IMG/VR virus record: IMGVR_UViG_3300047287_000435
Span: 1-39,226 of that record
Origin: a virus
Length of the DNA stretch: 39,226 nt
Strand: one strand, 5' to 3'
Translations under genes and position numbers: made by a program
The notes under the pieces: model-generated
What the model saw: only the letters and a program-made list of their open reading frames with translations
Told to the model about the DNA's origin: nothing
Database searches by the model: none
Part shown: piece after piece, positions 32,050-38,299 of the stretch
Layout: each line of letters begins with the position of its first letter
Position numbering within the stretch: position 1 is the stretch's first letter

Positions 32050-32072
32050 TCCTTAGTAAAAACCGCCGCCGC
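32049..32072. repeat. 24-bp direct repeat, copy 1 (leader with RBS)
   Basis: Identical to 31715-31738. Here the GC-rich block is also the 3' strand of the tRNA-like closing stem, followed by the T run and AAGGAG of the gene starting at 32049. Confidence 0.8.
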
Positions 32073-32141
32073 TTGGGCCGGGCTCGAACCGGCGACTCCC
32101 GTTACGGGCGTGTTCCCACTACACTAGCCAAACGGCAGCGG
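32063..32141 (-). ncRNA. tRNA-like cloverleaf with collapsed anticodon arm
   Basis: On the minus strand a 14-bp closing stem (32128-32141 with 32063-32076, three G-U pairs) encloses three hairpins. One is a D-like arm GTGT/ACAC (32110-32124). One is CCCG-TAA-CGGG (32098-32108) in the anticodon position. One is a perfect T-arm, GCCGG-TTCGAGC-CCGGC (32077-32093), abutting the closing stem. GGTTCGAGCCC matches the tRNA T-loop consensus, but the anticodon arm is about eight bases too short and no CCA end is present. It looks like a tRNA-derived structured RNA or leader element, not a working tRNA. Confidence 0.5.
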
Positions 32142-32411
32142 TTCAAAATTTAAAAACACACCCGTTGCGCATCGGCTTGCCATACGGCGGCCTAGCCTCG
32201 GGCTCTAAACAGGAATCTCACCCGCCTAGCGTGTAAATTTAAAAAGCCCCTCAAGCGGCTTGGCCGGGCGCTTCGGTAAACGCCTGCCGGATCATCATAG
32301 GTCAGCTTTAGCCGGGCTCACTCGCGTGTCCCGAAGGTGACGCCTTTCATTCAATGCCGACGCGCGATTGTCCACGCTGCAAACCGCAAGAGGGACTAAG
32401 CCTATTTCATT
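32142..32411 (-). other. Non-coding, GC-rich structured stretch
   Basis: No convincing gene lies here on either strand. On the minus strand it divides into two GC-rich segments, each ending in TTTTTAAATTT (32235-32245 and about 32146-32156), matching the layout of the tRNA-like segment that follows. Possible stems include GGCGTT/AGCGCC near 32268-32285 and GGCGG/CCGCC in the second segment. It separates the subtilase gene from the small-gene series. Confidence 0.5.
32235..32261 (-). terminator. Possible terminator after the subtilase gene
   Basis: On the minus strand AAGCC pairs with GGCTT around GCTTGAGG, followed by TTTTTAAATTT. The stem is short (5 bp), so at best it is a partial terminator or pausing site. 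Confidence 0.35.
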
Positions 32412-33590
32412 TCATTGCACCGTCGCCATCGCGTCCGCCATCGGGTAACCGCCAACCGTGCCGCTCGTTTTTATGCAGGGCTTTATTCCTTTGGCGACTC
32501 CGAACGCGCAAATCGCCGCTGCATGCGGGGTTGCCATAGACGTGCCGTCAAGACTTCGAGTCCCTCCGCCTGGCCAGTTGGAAACAATACCTGCTCCAGG
32601 AGAGATGAAGCGCGTTTCAGGTCCACGGCTTGAGAACGAAGTGATGCGGTCAGCTTGGTCGCTTGCCGCAATCGCATAAATAAGAGGATTAGACCCAGCA
32701 AGTTTAGCAGGCCAATTAACAGGGCCGCCGTCGTTACCATTTGCGACAAAGACATAAATACCTTTCTGTGTTAGCGATTGGATCGCTTGGTTGATGAGCG
32801 GGTCACTTTGCGTTGAACCCCACGAGTTCGAGACGATTTGCGCCCCTTGGCTTCCGCACCAAGTAAGGCATTGTGCAAGCTGGCTGCTAGATCCTGAGCC
32901 CGAGTCAGACAGTCCTTTGCAGACGAGAAGTTTCGCTCGGCTAACTCCAACGCCTCCCGTGCCTGCGATAGTTCCAGCCACATGAGTCCCGTGACCTTGC
33001 TTGTCTTGAACTGCTCCCGCATAACCAATACTCCCTATGATTTGCCCGTTGTTCGGGTGGTTTAAATCTATACCTGTGTCAATCACGCAGACCTTTACAT
33101 TCGACGTGTCCACTAACCGCTTAGCCTCAAGCGCTCTCACGCGCGTAATACCCCAACTCTTTGCCGTCTCTACCGGTGTAGGTTGAGGCGTTGGGTTAGG
33201 ATTAGGTCCAGGGCAAACTGGGCATTGAGGACATGTGGGCGTAGGCTGACTTTCTACCGGCGTAATCCTATAGAGCGTCTCGAAAGTATGGTAGGTCACC
33301 TCTTCGGTAACTTCCCACTCATCGCTCGAAATCGTTAAAGGGGCTTTCGCGTTCTTTACCGTAAAGCCGTTAATCAGATCAAGCGGCTTCATATTCTCTT
33401 CGCCAAAGATTTTAGCCAAGGCATAAATAGTCGAGCGCTTCATCGTGACTAGGCCTTCTGGCTTTAAAAACTGCTTCTTATTCCAGACCACGTAATTCTT
33501 AGTTTCAGGCCCAGGTCCTTCTACGGCCTTAGGCGTTTCCGTCGTCGCACAGCTCGTAAGCCATAAACATAAAATGATTAGTAGACGCAT
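32412..33590 (-). CDS. Subtilisin-like serine protease lipoprotein
   Basis: 392 residues. The N-terminus MRLLIILCLWLTSCATTE is a lipoprotein signal with lipidated Cys14. A propeptide-like region (30-115) and a Cys/Pro-rich linker (PTCPQCPVCPGPNPNPTPQP) follow. The S8 peptidase domain (145-392) has an intact triad: Asp171 in VIDTGID, His200 in GHGTHVAG, Ser351 in GTSMATPHAA, with oxyanion Asn286 in ANGND. It should be an active, membrane-anchored protease in the periplasm or on the cell surface. That is unusual in a phage; possible roles are host-surface modification, defence against other phages or prey-type functions. It may have been acquired from a bacterium. Confidence 0.88.
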   Translation of the reverse strand: MRLLIILCLWLTSCATTETPKAVEGPGPETKNYVVWNKKQFLKPEGLVTMKRSTIYALAKIFGEENMKPLDLINGFTVKNAKAPLTISSDEWEVTEEVTYHTFETLYRITPVESQPTPTCPQCPVCPGPNPNPTPQPTPVETAKSWGITRVRALEAKRLVDTSNVKVCVIDTGIDLNHPNNGQIIGSIGYAGAVQDKQGHGTHVAGTIAGTGGVGVSRAKLLVCKGLSDSGSGSSSQLAQCLTWCGSQGAQIVSNSWGSTQSDPLINQAIQSLTQKGIYVFVANGNDGGPVNWPAKLAGSNPLIYAIAASDQADRITSFSSRGPETRFISPGAGIVSNWPGGGTRSLDGTSMATPHAAAICAFGVAKGIKPCIKTSGTVGGYPMADAMATVQ

Positions 33591-33591
33591 T

Positions 33592-33783
33592 TTATCCCCC
33601 GATTCTTTGTCGGCATTGTTTACAGAGCCTCATATGAGGCCCATCTGATAAGAACTTAGTCGCGCACCTTAGGCAATCGCGCTCTGTTTTTTGTAAGGCT
33701 CTGAGGCCAGAGAGTTTCCTGGCCTGCTTGATCTCGCTTGCTGCAAAACGAGTCAGCCTCGACTCCGTTCCTTTTGCTCCCAA
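33592..33783 (-). CDS. Small zinc-ribbon-like protein
   Basis: 63 residues, basic. CLRCATKFLSDGPHMRLCKQC gives two CxxC pairs 15 residues apart, a likely zinc ribbon. The start is TTG behind GGGGGGAG, the style used elsewhere in this genome. Small zinc ribbons of this kind can act in transcription or DNA binding. It ends just before the subtilase gene. Confidence 0.6.
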   Translation of the reverse strand: MGAKGTESRLTRFAASEIKQARKLSGLRALQKTERDCLRCATKFLSDGPHMRLCKQCRQRIGG

Positions 33784-33800
33784 AATCTCCCCCCTTTTGA

Positions 33801-34103
33801 TTATTTGAATTTATCTCTGACAACCTTGGCTGCTGCTGCTGAAAAGTCGATTTTTCTGCCATCAAAAAACTCCGGGAAATGCTGAATTGCTTCTAAAGGG
33901 AAACGCTTTCGACCATTCGAATGATAGAGGATGTGGTGAGGCCCTATCATTACCTTAAAAGAGGTCATGCTCGAGTTGATAAACACGATGAATTTTTCTC
34001 GATCCATCGTGTCCGGGTTGATTTTCGAATCCCTTAGGATTTGGCCAAGTCCATTAAAGCTATAGCTCATGGGAACGTTTAAAAAAACTCGAGCTATCTC
34101 CAT
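33801..34103 (-). CDS. Hypothetical protein
   Basis: 100 residues. MEIARVFLNVPMSYSFNGLG, FIVFINSSMTSFKVMIGPHH and LYHSNGRKRFPLEAIQHFPE show a compact alpha/beta protein. The layout has a faint likeness to the IS66 accessory protein TnpB/Orf2 (an F-x-F-I-N then K-x-L-x-x-x-G arrangement), but no other insertion-sequence gene is near, so I leave it unassigned. The start overlaps the previous stop by ten bases. Confidence 0.5.
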   Translation of the reverse strand: MEIARVFLNVPMSYSFNGLGQILRDSKINPDTMDREKFIVFINSSMTSFKVMIGPHHILYHSNGRKRFPLEAIQHFPEFFDGRKIDFSAAAAKVVRDKFK

Positions 34104-34375
34104 AACGACTCCATGACTTCTTTTACCTGAGACGGCTCGACGATGATTATCGCGACACTTTTAGGCTTCGTATTAAGCGGTATCTCGATACTTTGATGCT
34201 TTTTTCCTCTCACATGTTTCGTTTTGCTTTTCGCCTCTGTCTCTCTCTTGTAAGCCACAGAGATTCCGTGCGCACTTCGCCCTAGCTTTTTTGCAATTTC
34301 TTTAAAGGTAAGGCCTTCGTCCCTTAGGCGCACGATTTCGGCCTTCTCTTTATCGTCCATATGTTTAAATCCCAT
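34094..34375 (-). CDS. Helix-turn-helix protein
   Basis: 93 residues. KAEIVRLRDEGLTFKEIAKK then LGRSAHGISVAYKRE is a clear helix-turn-helix of the homeodomain/sigma-region-4 kind (about residues 11-45). A basic linker and a C-terminal strand-helix (KSVAIIIVEPSQVKEVMESL) follow. It probably binds DNA as a small regulator. ATG with AAAGGAG eight bases upstream; a second ATG five codons later is possible. Confidence 0.65.
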   Translation of the reverse strand: MGFKHMDDKEKAEIVRLRDEGLTFKEIAKKLGRSAHGISVAYKRETEAKSKTKHVRGKKHQSIEIPLNTKPKSVAIIIVEPSQVKEVMESLWR

Positions 34376-34413
34376 GAAACAGCTCCTTTATCTGTTAGAG
34401 GGTTATTGATCTT

Positions 34414-34902
34414 TTAGAATGGAGGCTCGTCGCCATAGTCCGGCATAGGTGAATCCTCAAACTGAGGTTCACTTTCTTCTTTACTGCCGCCCAGATCGAC
34501 CAGCTTAACCGCATCAATAACTCGCCATCCGGCTTCGTTCGGCTGAGTGTCGGCTATCTCGATAAAATACTCTGTGTCGTCTTTGGTCGATCCGCTTCTC
34601 GTAATTTCCACGACTAGTCTTTCGAGCGGCTTTTTCTTATTGAGGAATTCAAGACGCTTCATAACTCTGGTGCCTTGTGAAAACACTTTTGCGACATAAG
34701 ACGCGCCGTCTTTGGTTACGAAATTTAGCTCAAAACGCCATGCCGCACCCGGGGTCCCTTCAGGGACTTCGCCCTCGCCCCACTTCTGATAGAAGTAGCG
34801 CGGCTCGCCTTTGAATACGCCCTTAACTGATTCTCCATCCTTTAACTTTAAAAATGGAATGTTCCCTCGGCTAGGCCGATCCTTTGGTACCTTCAGATCC
34901 AT
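34414..34902 (-). CDS. Single-strand DNA-binding-like protein
   Basis: 162 residues. The body (PFLKLKDGESVKGVFKGEPR, AWRFELNFVTKDGASYVAKV, LERLVVEITRSGSTKDDTEY) has the beta-strand layout of an OB fold. The C-terminus is acidic and ends DYGDEPPF, as in SSB proteins whose acidic, aromatic-ended tip recruits replication and repair partners. It would coat single-stranded DNA in phage replication or recombination. ATG with AAAGGAG; the gene begins inside the end of the upstream RecB-like nuclease gene (32-base overlap), so the two are co-translated. Confidence 0.7.
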   Translation of the reverse strand: MDLKVPKDRPSRGNIPFLKLKDGESVKGVFKGEPRYFYQKWGEGEVPEGTPGAAWRFELNFVTKDGASYVAKVFSQGTRVMKRLEFLNKKKPLERLVVEITRSGSTKDDTEYFIEIADTQPNEAGWRVIDAVKLVDLGGSKEESEPQFEDSPMPDYGDEPPF

Positions 34903-35656
34903 TTGCTTGCTCCTTTTTATATTGTGGACAAAAACTTGCTACATCGCAGTAGAACATGCACTTGAGCGGATAAATGCCGCCCATCGTGCGGTTGTGCCTT
35001 TTAAACCGTTCGTCATCTGTACATTCAGGCACAGGTCTTTTCTCATGCTCCTGAATTCTTAAAGTGACCGCATCGACTACTCTTTGGGGCTCCCAGAAGG
35101 GAATCGGGATTTTCGCAACCGGTGCCTGTGGGTAGCTAGGCTTGGCCCAAGCCTCGACTTTCGAGTGATCCTTCCCAAACGCACAGATCTGAAGCGCATC
35201 AACCTTTAAGCCGTTTTCCCTTAAAAGATAGGCCTGAACGTTGAGCTGAAACTCCCAGTCGGGCTCGACTTTGTTCAGTTTAAAGGCTGGGCATCTCTTA
35301 TAGTCCGATAGAGTATGTGGGGCCTCATCGTCCCAGGCCAGATGGTCTATCTGAGCCGATATCACTCGGCCTGCGATCTCGGCGTAAAACCTTTTCTCTA
35401 CCAAACCTTCTCGATTCGCTTTTTGAAGGTAGGCATGAAGGATCTTTCCCTCGAACCTATAGATTAGGTCGGATGCGTCCTCTATGATCTGGTCCTGAAA
35501 CTTCTTTCTTAAAAGCCTTTGCTGTGGCGGTGATAAGAGTTCGGTGACCGTATAGTCACACTCCCCGCGGTCGTAATCGTCCTCTAAAAGAACGTCGAGC
35601 ACTGGCTTTGGTAGATTAAACTTATTCGTTATTTTTTTATTCGTTATTTTCCGCAT
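34871..35656 (-). CDS. RecB/Cas4-like PD-(D/E)XK nuclease
   Basis: 261 residues from ATG 35656, which lies inside the end of the upstream small gene. TVTELLSPPQQRLLRKKFQD and GKILHAYLQKA (His74) match a widespread phage exonuclease family. The catalytic core is Asp104 in AQIDHLAW and DYK at 118-120, with a QxxxY-type motif (Gln137, Tyr143). Near the C-terminus CMFYCDVASFC supplies cysteines that may form an iron-sulphur cluster as in Cas4/AddB. It likely acts as a 5'-3' exonuclease for recombination with the SSB-like protein downstream. The first codons contain a tandem repeat giving KITNKKITNK. Confidence 0.75.
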   Translation of the reverse strand: MRKITNKKITNKFNLPKPVLDVLLEDDYDRGECDYTVTELLSPPQQRLLRKKFQDQIIEDASDLIYRFEGKILHAYLQKANREGLVEKRFYAEIAGRVISAQIDHLAWDDEAPHTLSDYKRCPAFKLNKVEPDWEFQLNVQAYLLRENGLKVDALQICAFGKDHSKVEAWAKPSYPQAPVAKIPIPFWEPQRVVDAVTLRIQEHEKRPVPECTDDERFKRHNRTMGGIYPLKCMFYCDVASFCPQYKKEQANGSEGTKGSA

Positions 35657-35813
35657 TCTCGTCCTCAGATGGGCATACGTGAAAATCACGCCCGACCGCT
35701 TCGTAAAGTTCCTTTTCTTCGTCCTCGCGATTTTCGGCCTCCCACTCCGCCTTCATTTTCTCAAGTAAACGCGTCGCCTCATCGCTAAGGAGCCATTCGA
35801 TTTGTTTTTGCAT
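35637..35813 (-). CDS. Small acidic protein at the head of the leftward operon
   Basis: 58 residues from ATG 35813; a TTG two codons earlier is open. Sequence MQKQIEWLLSDEATRLLEKM then a strongly acidic helix (AEWEAENREDEEKELYEAVG). It is the first gene after the operator palindrome (35821-35837), with almost no leader, so its message may be leaderless or nearly so. No family recognised. Confidence 0.55.
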   Translation of the reverse strand: MQKQIEWLLSDEATRLLEKMKAEWEAENREDEEKELYEAVGRDFHVCPSEDENAENNE

Positions 35814-35836
35814 GGTCAAAACTTATAGACTATAAG
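35808..35836 (+). promoter_or_regulatory. Rightward promoter
   Basis: TTGCAT (35808-35813) and TATAAG (35831-35836) are spaced by exactly 17 bases, close to the sigma70 consensus. The start would fall at about 35843, at or next to the ATG of the RHH gene, giving a leaderless message. The -10 lies inside the palindromic operator. Confidence 0.6.
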
Positions 35837-35837
35837 T
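35821..35837. promoter_or_regulatory. Perfect palindromic operator
   Basis: ACTTATAG-A-CTATAAGT is a perfect 8-1-8 palindrome between the leftward operon and the rightward RHH gene. It covers the rightward -10 and would block both directions when bound. The adjacent RHH protein is the obvious candidate binder. Confidence 0.65.
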
Positions 35838-35843
35838 CGCCTC

Positions 35844-36005
35844 ATGGGTAAAGACATAATGGGACATAACGATATGCGTAAGCGAAAAAGTAAAAGCCGA
35901 ATCTGTATTTATTTAAGCCCTGAAGAGATCGAGCGGATAAAGGCTAGGGCTAAGGTCGCCTATGGCGGGAATGTTTCGCTTTATGTCCGCTCTGTTTGTG
36001 CTTGA
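35844..36005 (+). CDS. 53-residue ribbon-helix-helix regulator
   Basis: A short gene. Start ATG 35844, TGA at 36003-36005; later ATGs at codons 6 and 11 are alternatives. After a basic N-terminus (MRKRKSKS), RICIYLSPEEIERIKARAKV followed by GGNVSLYVRSVCA has the strand-helix-helix pattern of CopG/Arc repressors. It directly follows the ACTTATAG palindrome, so it probably controls its own gene and the leftward operon. Two GACATAA elements ten bases apart lie within its first codons. Confidence 0.65.
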   Translation: MGKDIMGHNDMRKRKSKSRICIYLSPEEIERIKARAKVAYGGNVSLYVRSVCA

Positions 36006-36188
36006 AATTTTATCCGGTCTAGAGGCCTTAATGTAGGTTGTTTTAGGTACCCCTATAGGACGGTTTTTTAGCGATTACTGTTGTTGGCCTTTAGATCGGG
36101 TTTTTGTTTTTGTGACGGCGGCGGGATGGCGCCGGGGATGACGATTACCCGACGCGCCAACGCCGACCCGACATATTTGGGGGGGATT

Positions 36189-36557
36189 TTGTATTACCGG
36201 CGATCTAGAAACAAATTCGGCGCAAGGCGTACGGCAGACGGATTTCCTTCCAAGCTCGAGGCCGCGGTTTATAAAAATCTTTTAGACAGAGAGCGACTGG
36301 GCGAAATCTCGAACATTAGGCGACAGGTAGTCGTAAGGCTACTGGATGGGCCAAAGGATTTGATTGTTAACTGGAAGATTGATTTTTCTTTCGAAGAAAA
36401 AGGGCAGACTGTTTATGCCGAGGCGAAGGGGATCGAGACTTCTGATTTTAAAATCAAACTTAAGCTCTTTAGAAAGTTAAGAATCGCTCCTATTGAAATC
36501 TGGAAAGGCACATGGCGCTACCCTAAGATGGTAAAGAGATATGAAACCACAGCTTAA
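36189..36557 (+). CDS. DUF1064 / endonuclease I-like nuclease
   Basis: About 122 residues from TTG 36189 behind seven G; the frame is open upstream to 36081, with ATGs at 36126 and 36138. The family core is clear: NKFGARRTADGFPSKLEAAV (9-28), NWKIDFSFEEKG (Asp65), VYAEAKGIET (Glu78, Lys80) and DFKIKLKLFRK. These form the E...D...ExK active site of DUF1064 proteins, related to T7 endonuclease I and likely acting on branched DNA or junctions in replication and packaging. It is followed by a coupled small zinc-type protein. Confidence 0.75.
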   Translation: MYYRRSRNKFGARRTADGFPSKLEAAVYKNLLDRERLGEISNIRRQVVVRLLDGPKDLIVNWKIDFSFEEKGQTVYAEAKGIETSDFKIKLKLFRKLRIAPIEIWKGTWRYPKMVKRYETTA

Positions 36558-36726
36558 GATCGATGGTAGATGTTTGGTTCATGAGCCCGTCCTTGACGCT
36601 GAGAATTTAAAAATCTCAAAAGACCTGATGACAGGAAAGCCTTACCTTGCCTACTACACGAACATGAAATGGCGTTGTCAGAGGTGTTTAAAAGAGCTTC
36701 ACGCTAAATGGAAGGTGAATAAATGA
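36541..36726 (+). CDS. Small zinc-binding-like protein
   Basis: 61 residues overlapping the nuclease gene by 17 bases. MKPQLKIDGRCLVHEPVLDA, then WRCQRCLKELHAKWKVNK: a CxxC near the C-terminus with an upstream Cys-His may bind zinc. It ends ATGA over the methyltransferase start. No family recognised. Confidence 0.55.
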   Translation: MKPQLKIDGRCLVHEPVLDAENLKISKDLMTGKPYLAYYTNMKWRCQRCLKELHAKWKVNK

Positions 36727-37490
36727 GCCAAGGGAAACCGGTTGCGTTTGATGTAGACGTTTACCTGGATGCGGTCGAAATGATGATTAACGCGGACGAA
36801 GTCGAGCGCGCTTTTTGGATGCTCGATAACATGCCGGGTTACTACCGAGATCATGTGCCGCTCCGCGCCAAAGAGATTTGGGCTCAGCTTCATGCGAACC
36901 TTCACACGACGGCGCTCTATAAGGGCGAATACGACGATTTAAAGCTCGACCCTAGGGAAGTTATGGACCTGTGGCCCGGGAGGGCTCAGATCGTCGCACA
37001 GGCGGTCAAATGGATGAATGTGAGAGGCCATAGGCCCCACCTGATGGAGTTTGCTCCTGGATCCGGGTTTCTACCTTTTGGTTTGAATTACTTAGGACTT
37101 GATTTTAGTTACGAGTATCGGGGCCTAGATTGCCCTAATTACAGGCACACAGCAGAGATTCAAAAATACGCATCTAATGTGTTTATCGCCTTCGAAGTAA
37201 TTGAGCATTTATCGAACGAGTTCGAGATTTATCAGAACTATACGAAATTCGGGCGCGAGGCCGATTTTGTTTTCTTGAGCACGCCGCTCTATACCATTAA
37301 CGGTGGAGAGCTGAATTGGCAGTCAAGACAGCTCGGGCATTTAAGGACCTATACGCCGAATGAATTTCTAAGCGTGGCTAAGAAAATGTTCCGCGGGTAT
37401 CAGTTTACGGTGATTACTGACGAGACGATAGTTCTGGTGGGTGCCAAGCATCGGGATCCTAGGGAGATCTTAGGTTACAAGGGCGGTTAG
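36723..37490 (+). CDS. SAM-dependent methyltransferase
   Basis: 255 residues. After a helical N-terminal part (1-100), the class I methyltransferase fold shows motif I LMEFAPGSGFLPFG (107-120), the acidic end of the second strand RGLD (133-136), and FEVIEHLSNEF (157-167), typical of type 11/12 methyltransferases that act on small molecules or sugars rather than DNA. FLSTPLYTINGGELNWQSRQ follows. Together with the convergent cupin gene it suggests sugar modification. It is coupled (ATGA) to the small gene before it and overlaps the cupin stop by four bases. Confidence 0.75.
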   Translation: MSQGKPVAFDVDVYLDAVEMMINADEVERAFWMLDNMPGYYRDHVPLRAKEIWAQLHANLHTTALYKGEYDDLKLDPREVMDLWPGRAQIVAQAVKWMNVRGHRPHLMEFAPGSGFLPFGLNYLGLDFSYEYRGLDCPNYRHTAEIQKYASNVFIAFEVIEHLSNEFEIYQNYTKFGREADFVFLSTPLYTINGGELNWQSRQLGHLRTYTPNEFLSVAKKMFRGYQFTVITDETIVLVGAKHRDPREILGYKGG

Positions 37491-37816
37491 CGCCCTTCGT
37501 ACTTTTCAAAGACAGCGATAAATCTTAGGCCCGTCTCGGAAGCTACGACTTTATGAAAGAGCCCGTCGGCTACGGCTATGATATCGCCTTTTTCTACAGG
37601 GAAGAGTTCATCCCCTAAGAGCATGGCTCCTCGACCAAAGGTGAAGAAATAAACTTCTTCTTTCCCGGGGTGACTATGACCTTTCGTAGACCAGTTTGCG
37701 TTCAGATAGGTTTCCGAAACGGTTAAGTGCTTCAGATAATCGCTATCCTTTACGGTATAACGCTCATCGTTACGAATGGTATTGCCTAGGAATTGACCAT
37801 GTTTATTAAGCTTCAT
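37487..37816 (-). CDS. Cupin-domain protein
   Basis: 109 residues. WSTKGHSHPGKEEVYFFTFG (about 43-62) supplies the metal-binding His-x-His...Glu of cupin motif 1, and VEKGDIIAVADGLFHKVVA (about 74-92) cupin motif 2 with its His. Such small single-domain cupins are often sugar epimerases or isomerases, or metal-dependent small-molecule enzymes. It is the only leftward gene in this rightward block, and converges with the methyltransferase gene, suggesting a separately acquired pair or cassette. Confidence 0.75.
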   Translation of the reverse strand: MKLNKHGQFLGNTIRNDERYTVKDSDYLKHLTVSETYLNANWSTKGHSHPGKEEVYFFTFGRGAMLLGDELFPVEKGDIIAVADGLFHKVVASETGLRFIAVFEKYEGR

Positions 37817-38299
37817 GGGGAAAGAAAATAACGGCGAGAAGCGTAAAAGTAAAATAATAGTTGGAAAAGCCGTCCGATGGCCTTTAACGTAGATGAAGTG
37901 GGCGGCACTACCGCCCGCAATTCTAGGTTAGGATTTTGCCGATCCACCCTAGTCTCCGACATAGCTCACATGTCTGGATTAATCTCTTAATCCCATAAGA
38001 CATAAAGGCGTGTCCAGTAAGAATCGGCAACGGTGAGCCAAAAACCCTCGACGTATCTGAATTTTCGCAGTGGCAAATGAGGGGGACTCGGCCTGGCTAT
38101 GGGCTACCTATCCACCGTCTAGCCACCTTTAGGGTGGGGTAAAAGAATAAGGGTTCATAGTCCGCTATGTGGGGGGTTCGAGACTCAGGGGAGAAGGCCA
38201 ACCGCTAGGGAATTCTTTTACTCTAAGAGTCATTCTTGGGGTTTGGGGGAATTCCTTCGCTAGAAGGGGATTCTCGATCTAGGGGAGAAGGGGTGAGCT
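37817..38299. other. Non-coding control region, 483 bases
   Basis: No gene is seen. It holds several hairpins: GGGCGG/CCGCCC (37900-37916), a two-part stem ATGTCT-GGATTAA with TTAATCC-AGACAT (37970-38003), CCACC/GGTGG near 38118, ACTCT-A-AGAGT (38220-38230) and CCTTC-GCTA-GAAGG (38254-38267). AGGGGAGAAGG occurs twice (38187-38197, 38281-38291) and GGGAATTC-like blocks three times. It could contain promoters or an origin; no clear -35/-10 pair was identified. Confidence 0.5.
37970..38003. repeat. Two-part inverted repeat
   Basis: ATGTCT and GGATTAA (37970-37982) pair with TTAATCC (37987-37993) and AGACAT (37998-38003), interrupted by CATA on one side. Thirteen pairs without mismatch make it a likely folded RNA or protein-binding site. 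Confidence 0.6.

Noticed and set aside
32063-32141. Functional tRNA gene
   Set aside because: The T-arm is perfect, but the anticodon stem-loop is about eight bases too short, there is no U33 with a readable anticodon and no CCA end; kept as tRNA-like RNA.
32354-32985. Rightward frames opposite the subtilase gene
   Set aside because: They lie over the conserved protease domain on the other strand and are Arg/Pro-rich shadow translations.
33801-34103. IS66 TnpB/Orf2 remnant
   Set aside because: Only a faint pattern likeness; no transposase, no terminal inverted repeats and the gene is coupled within the phage operon.
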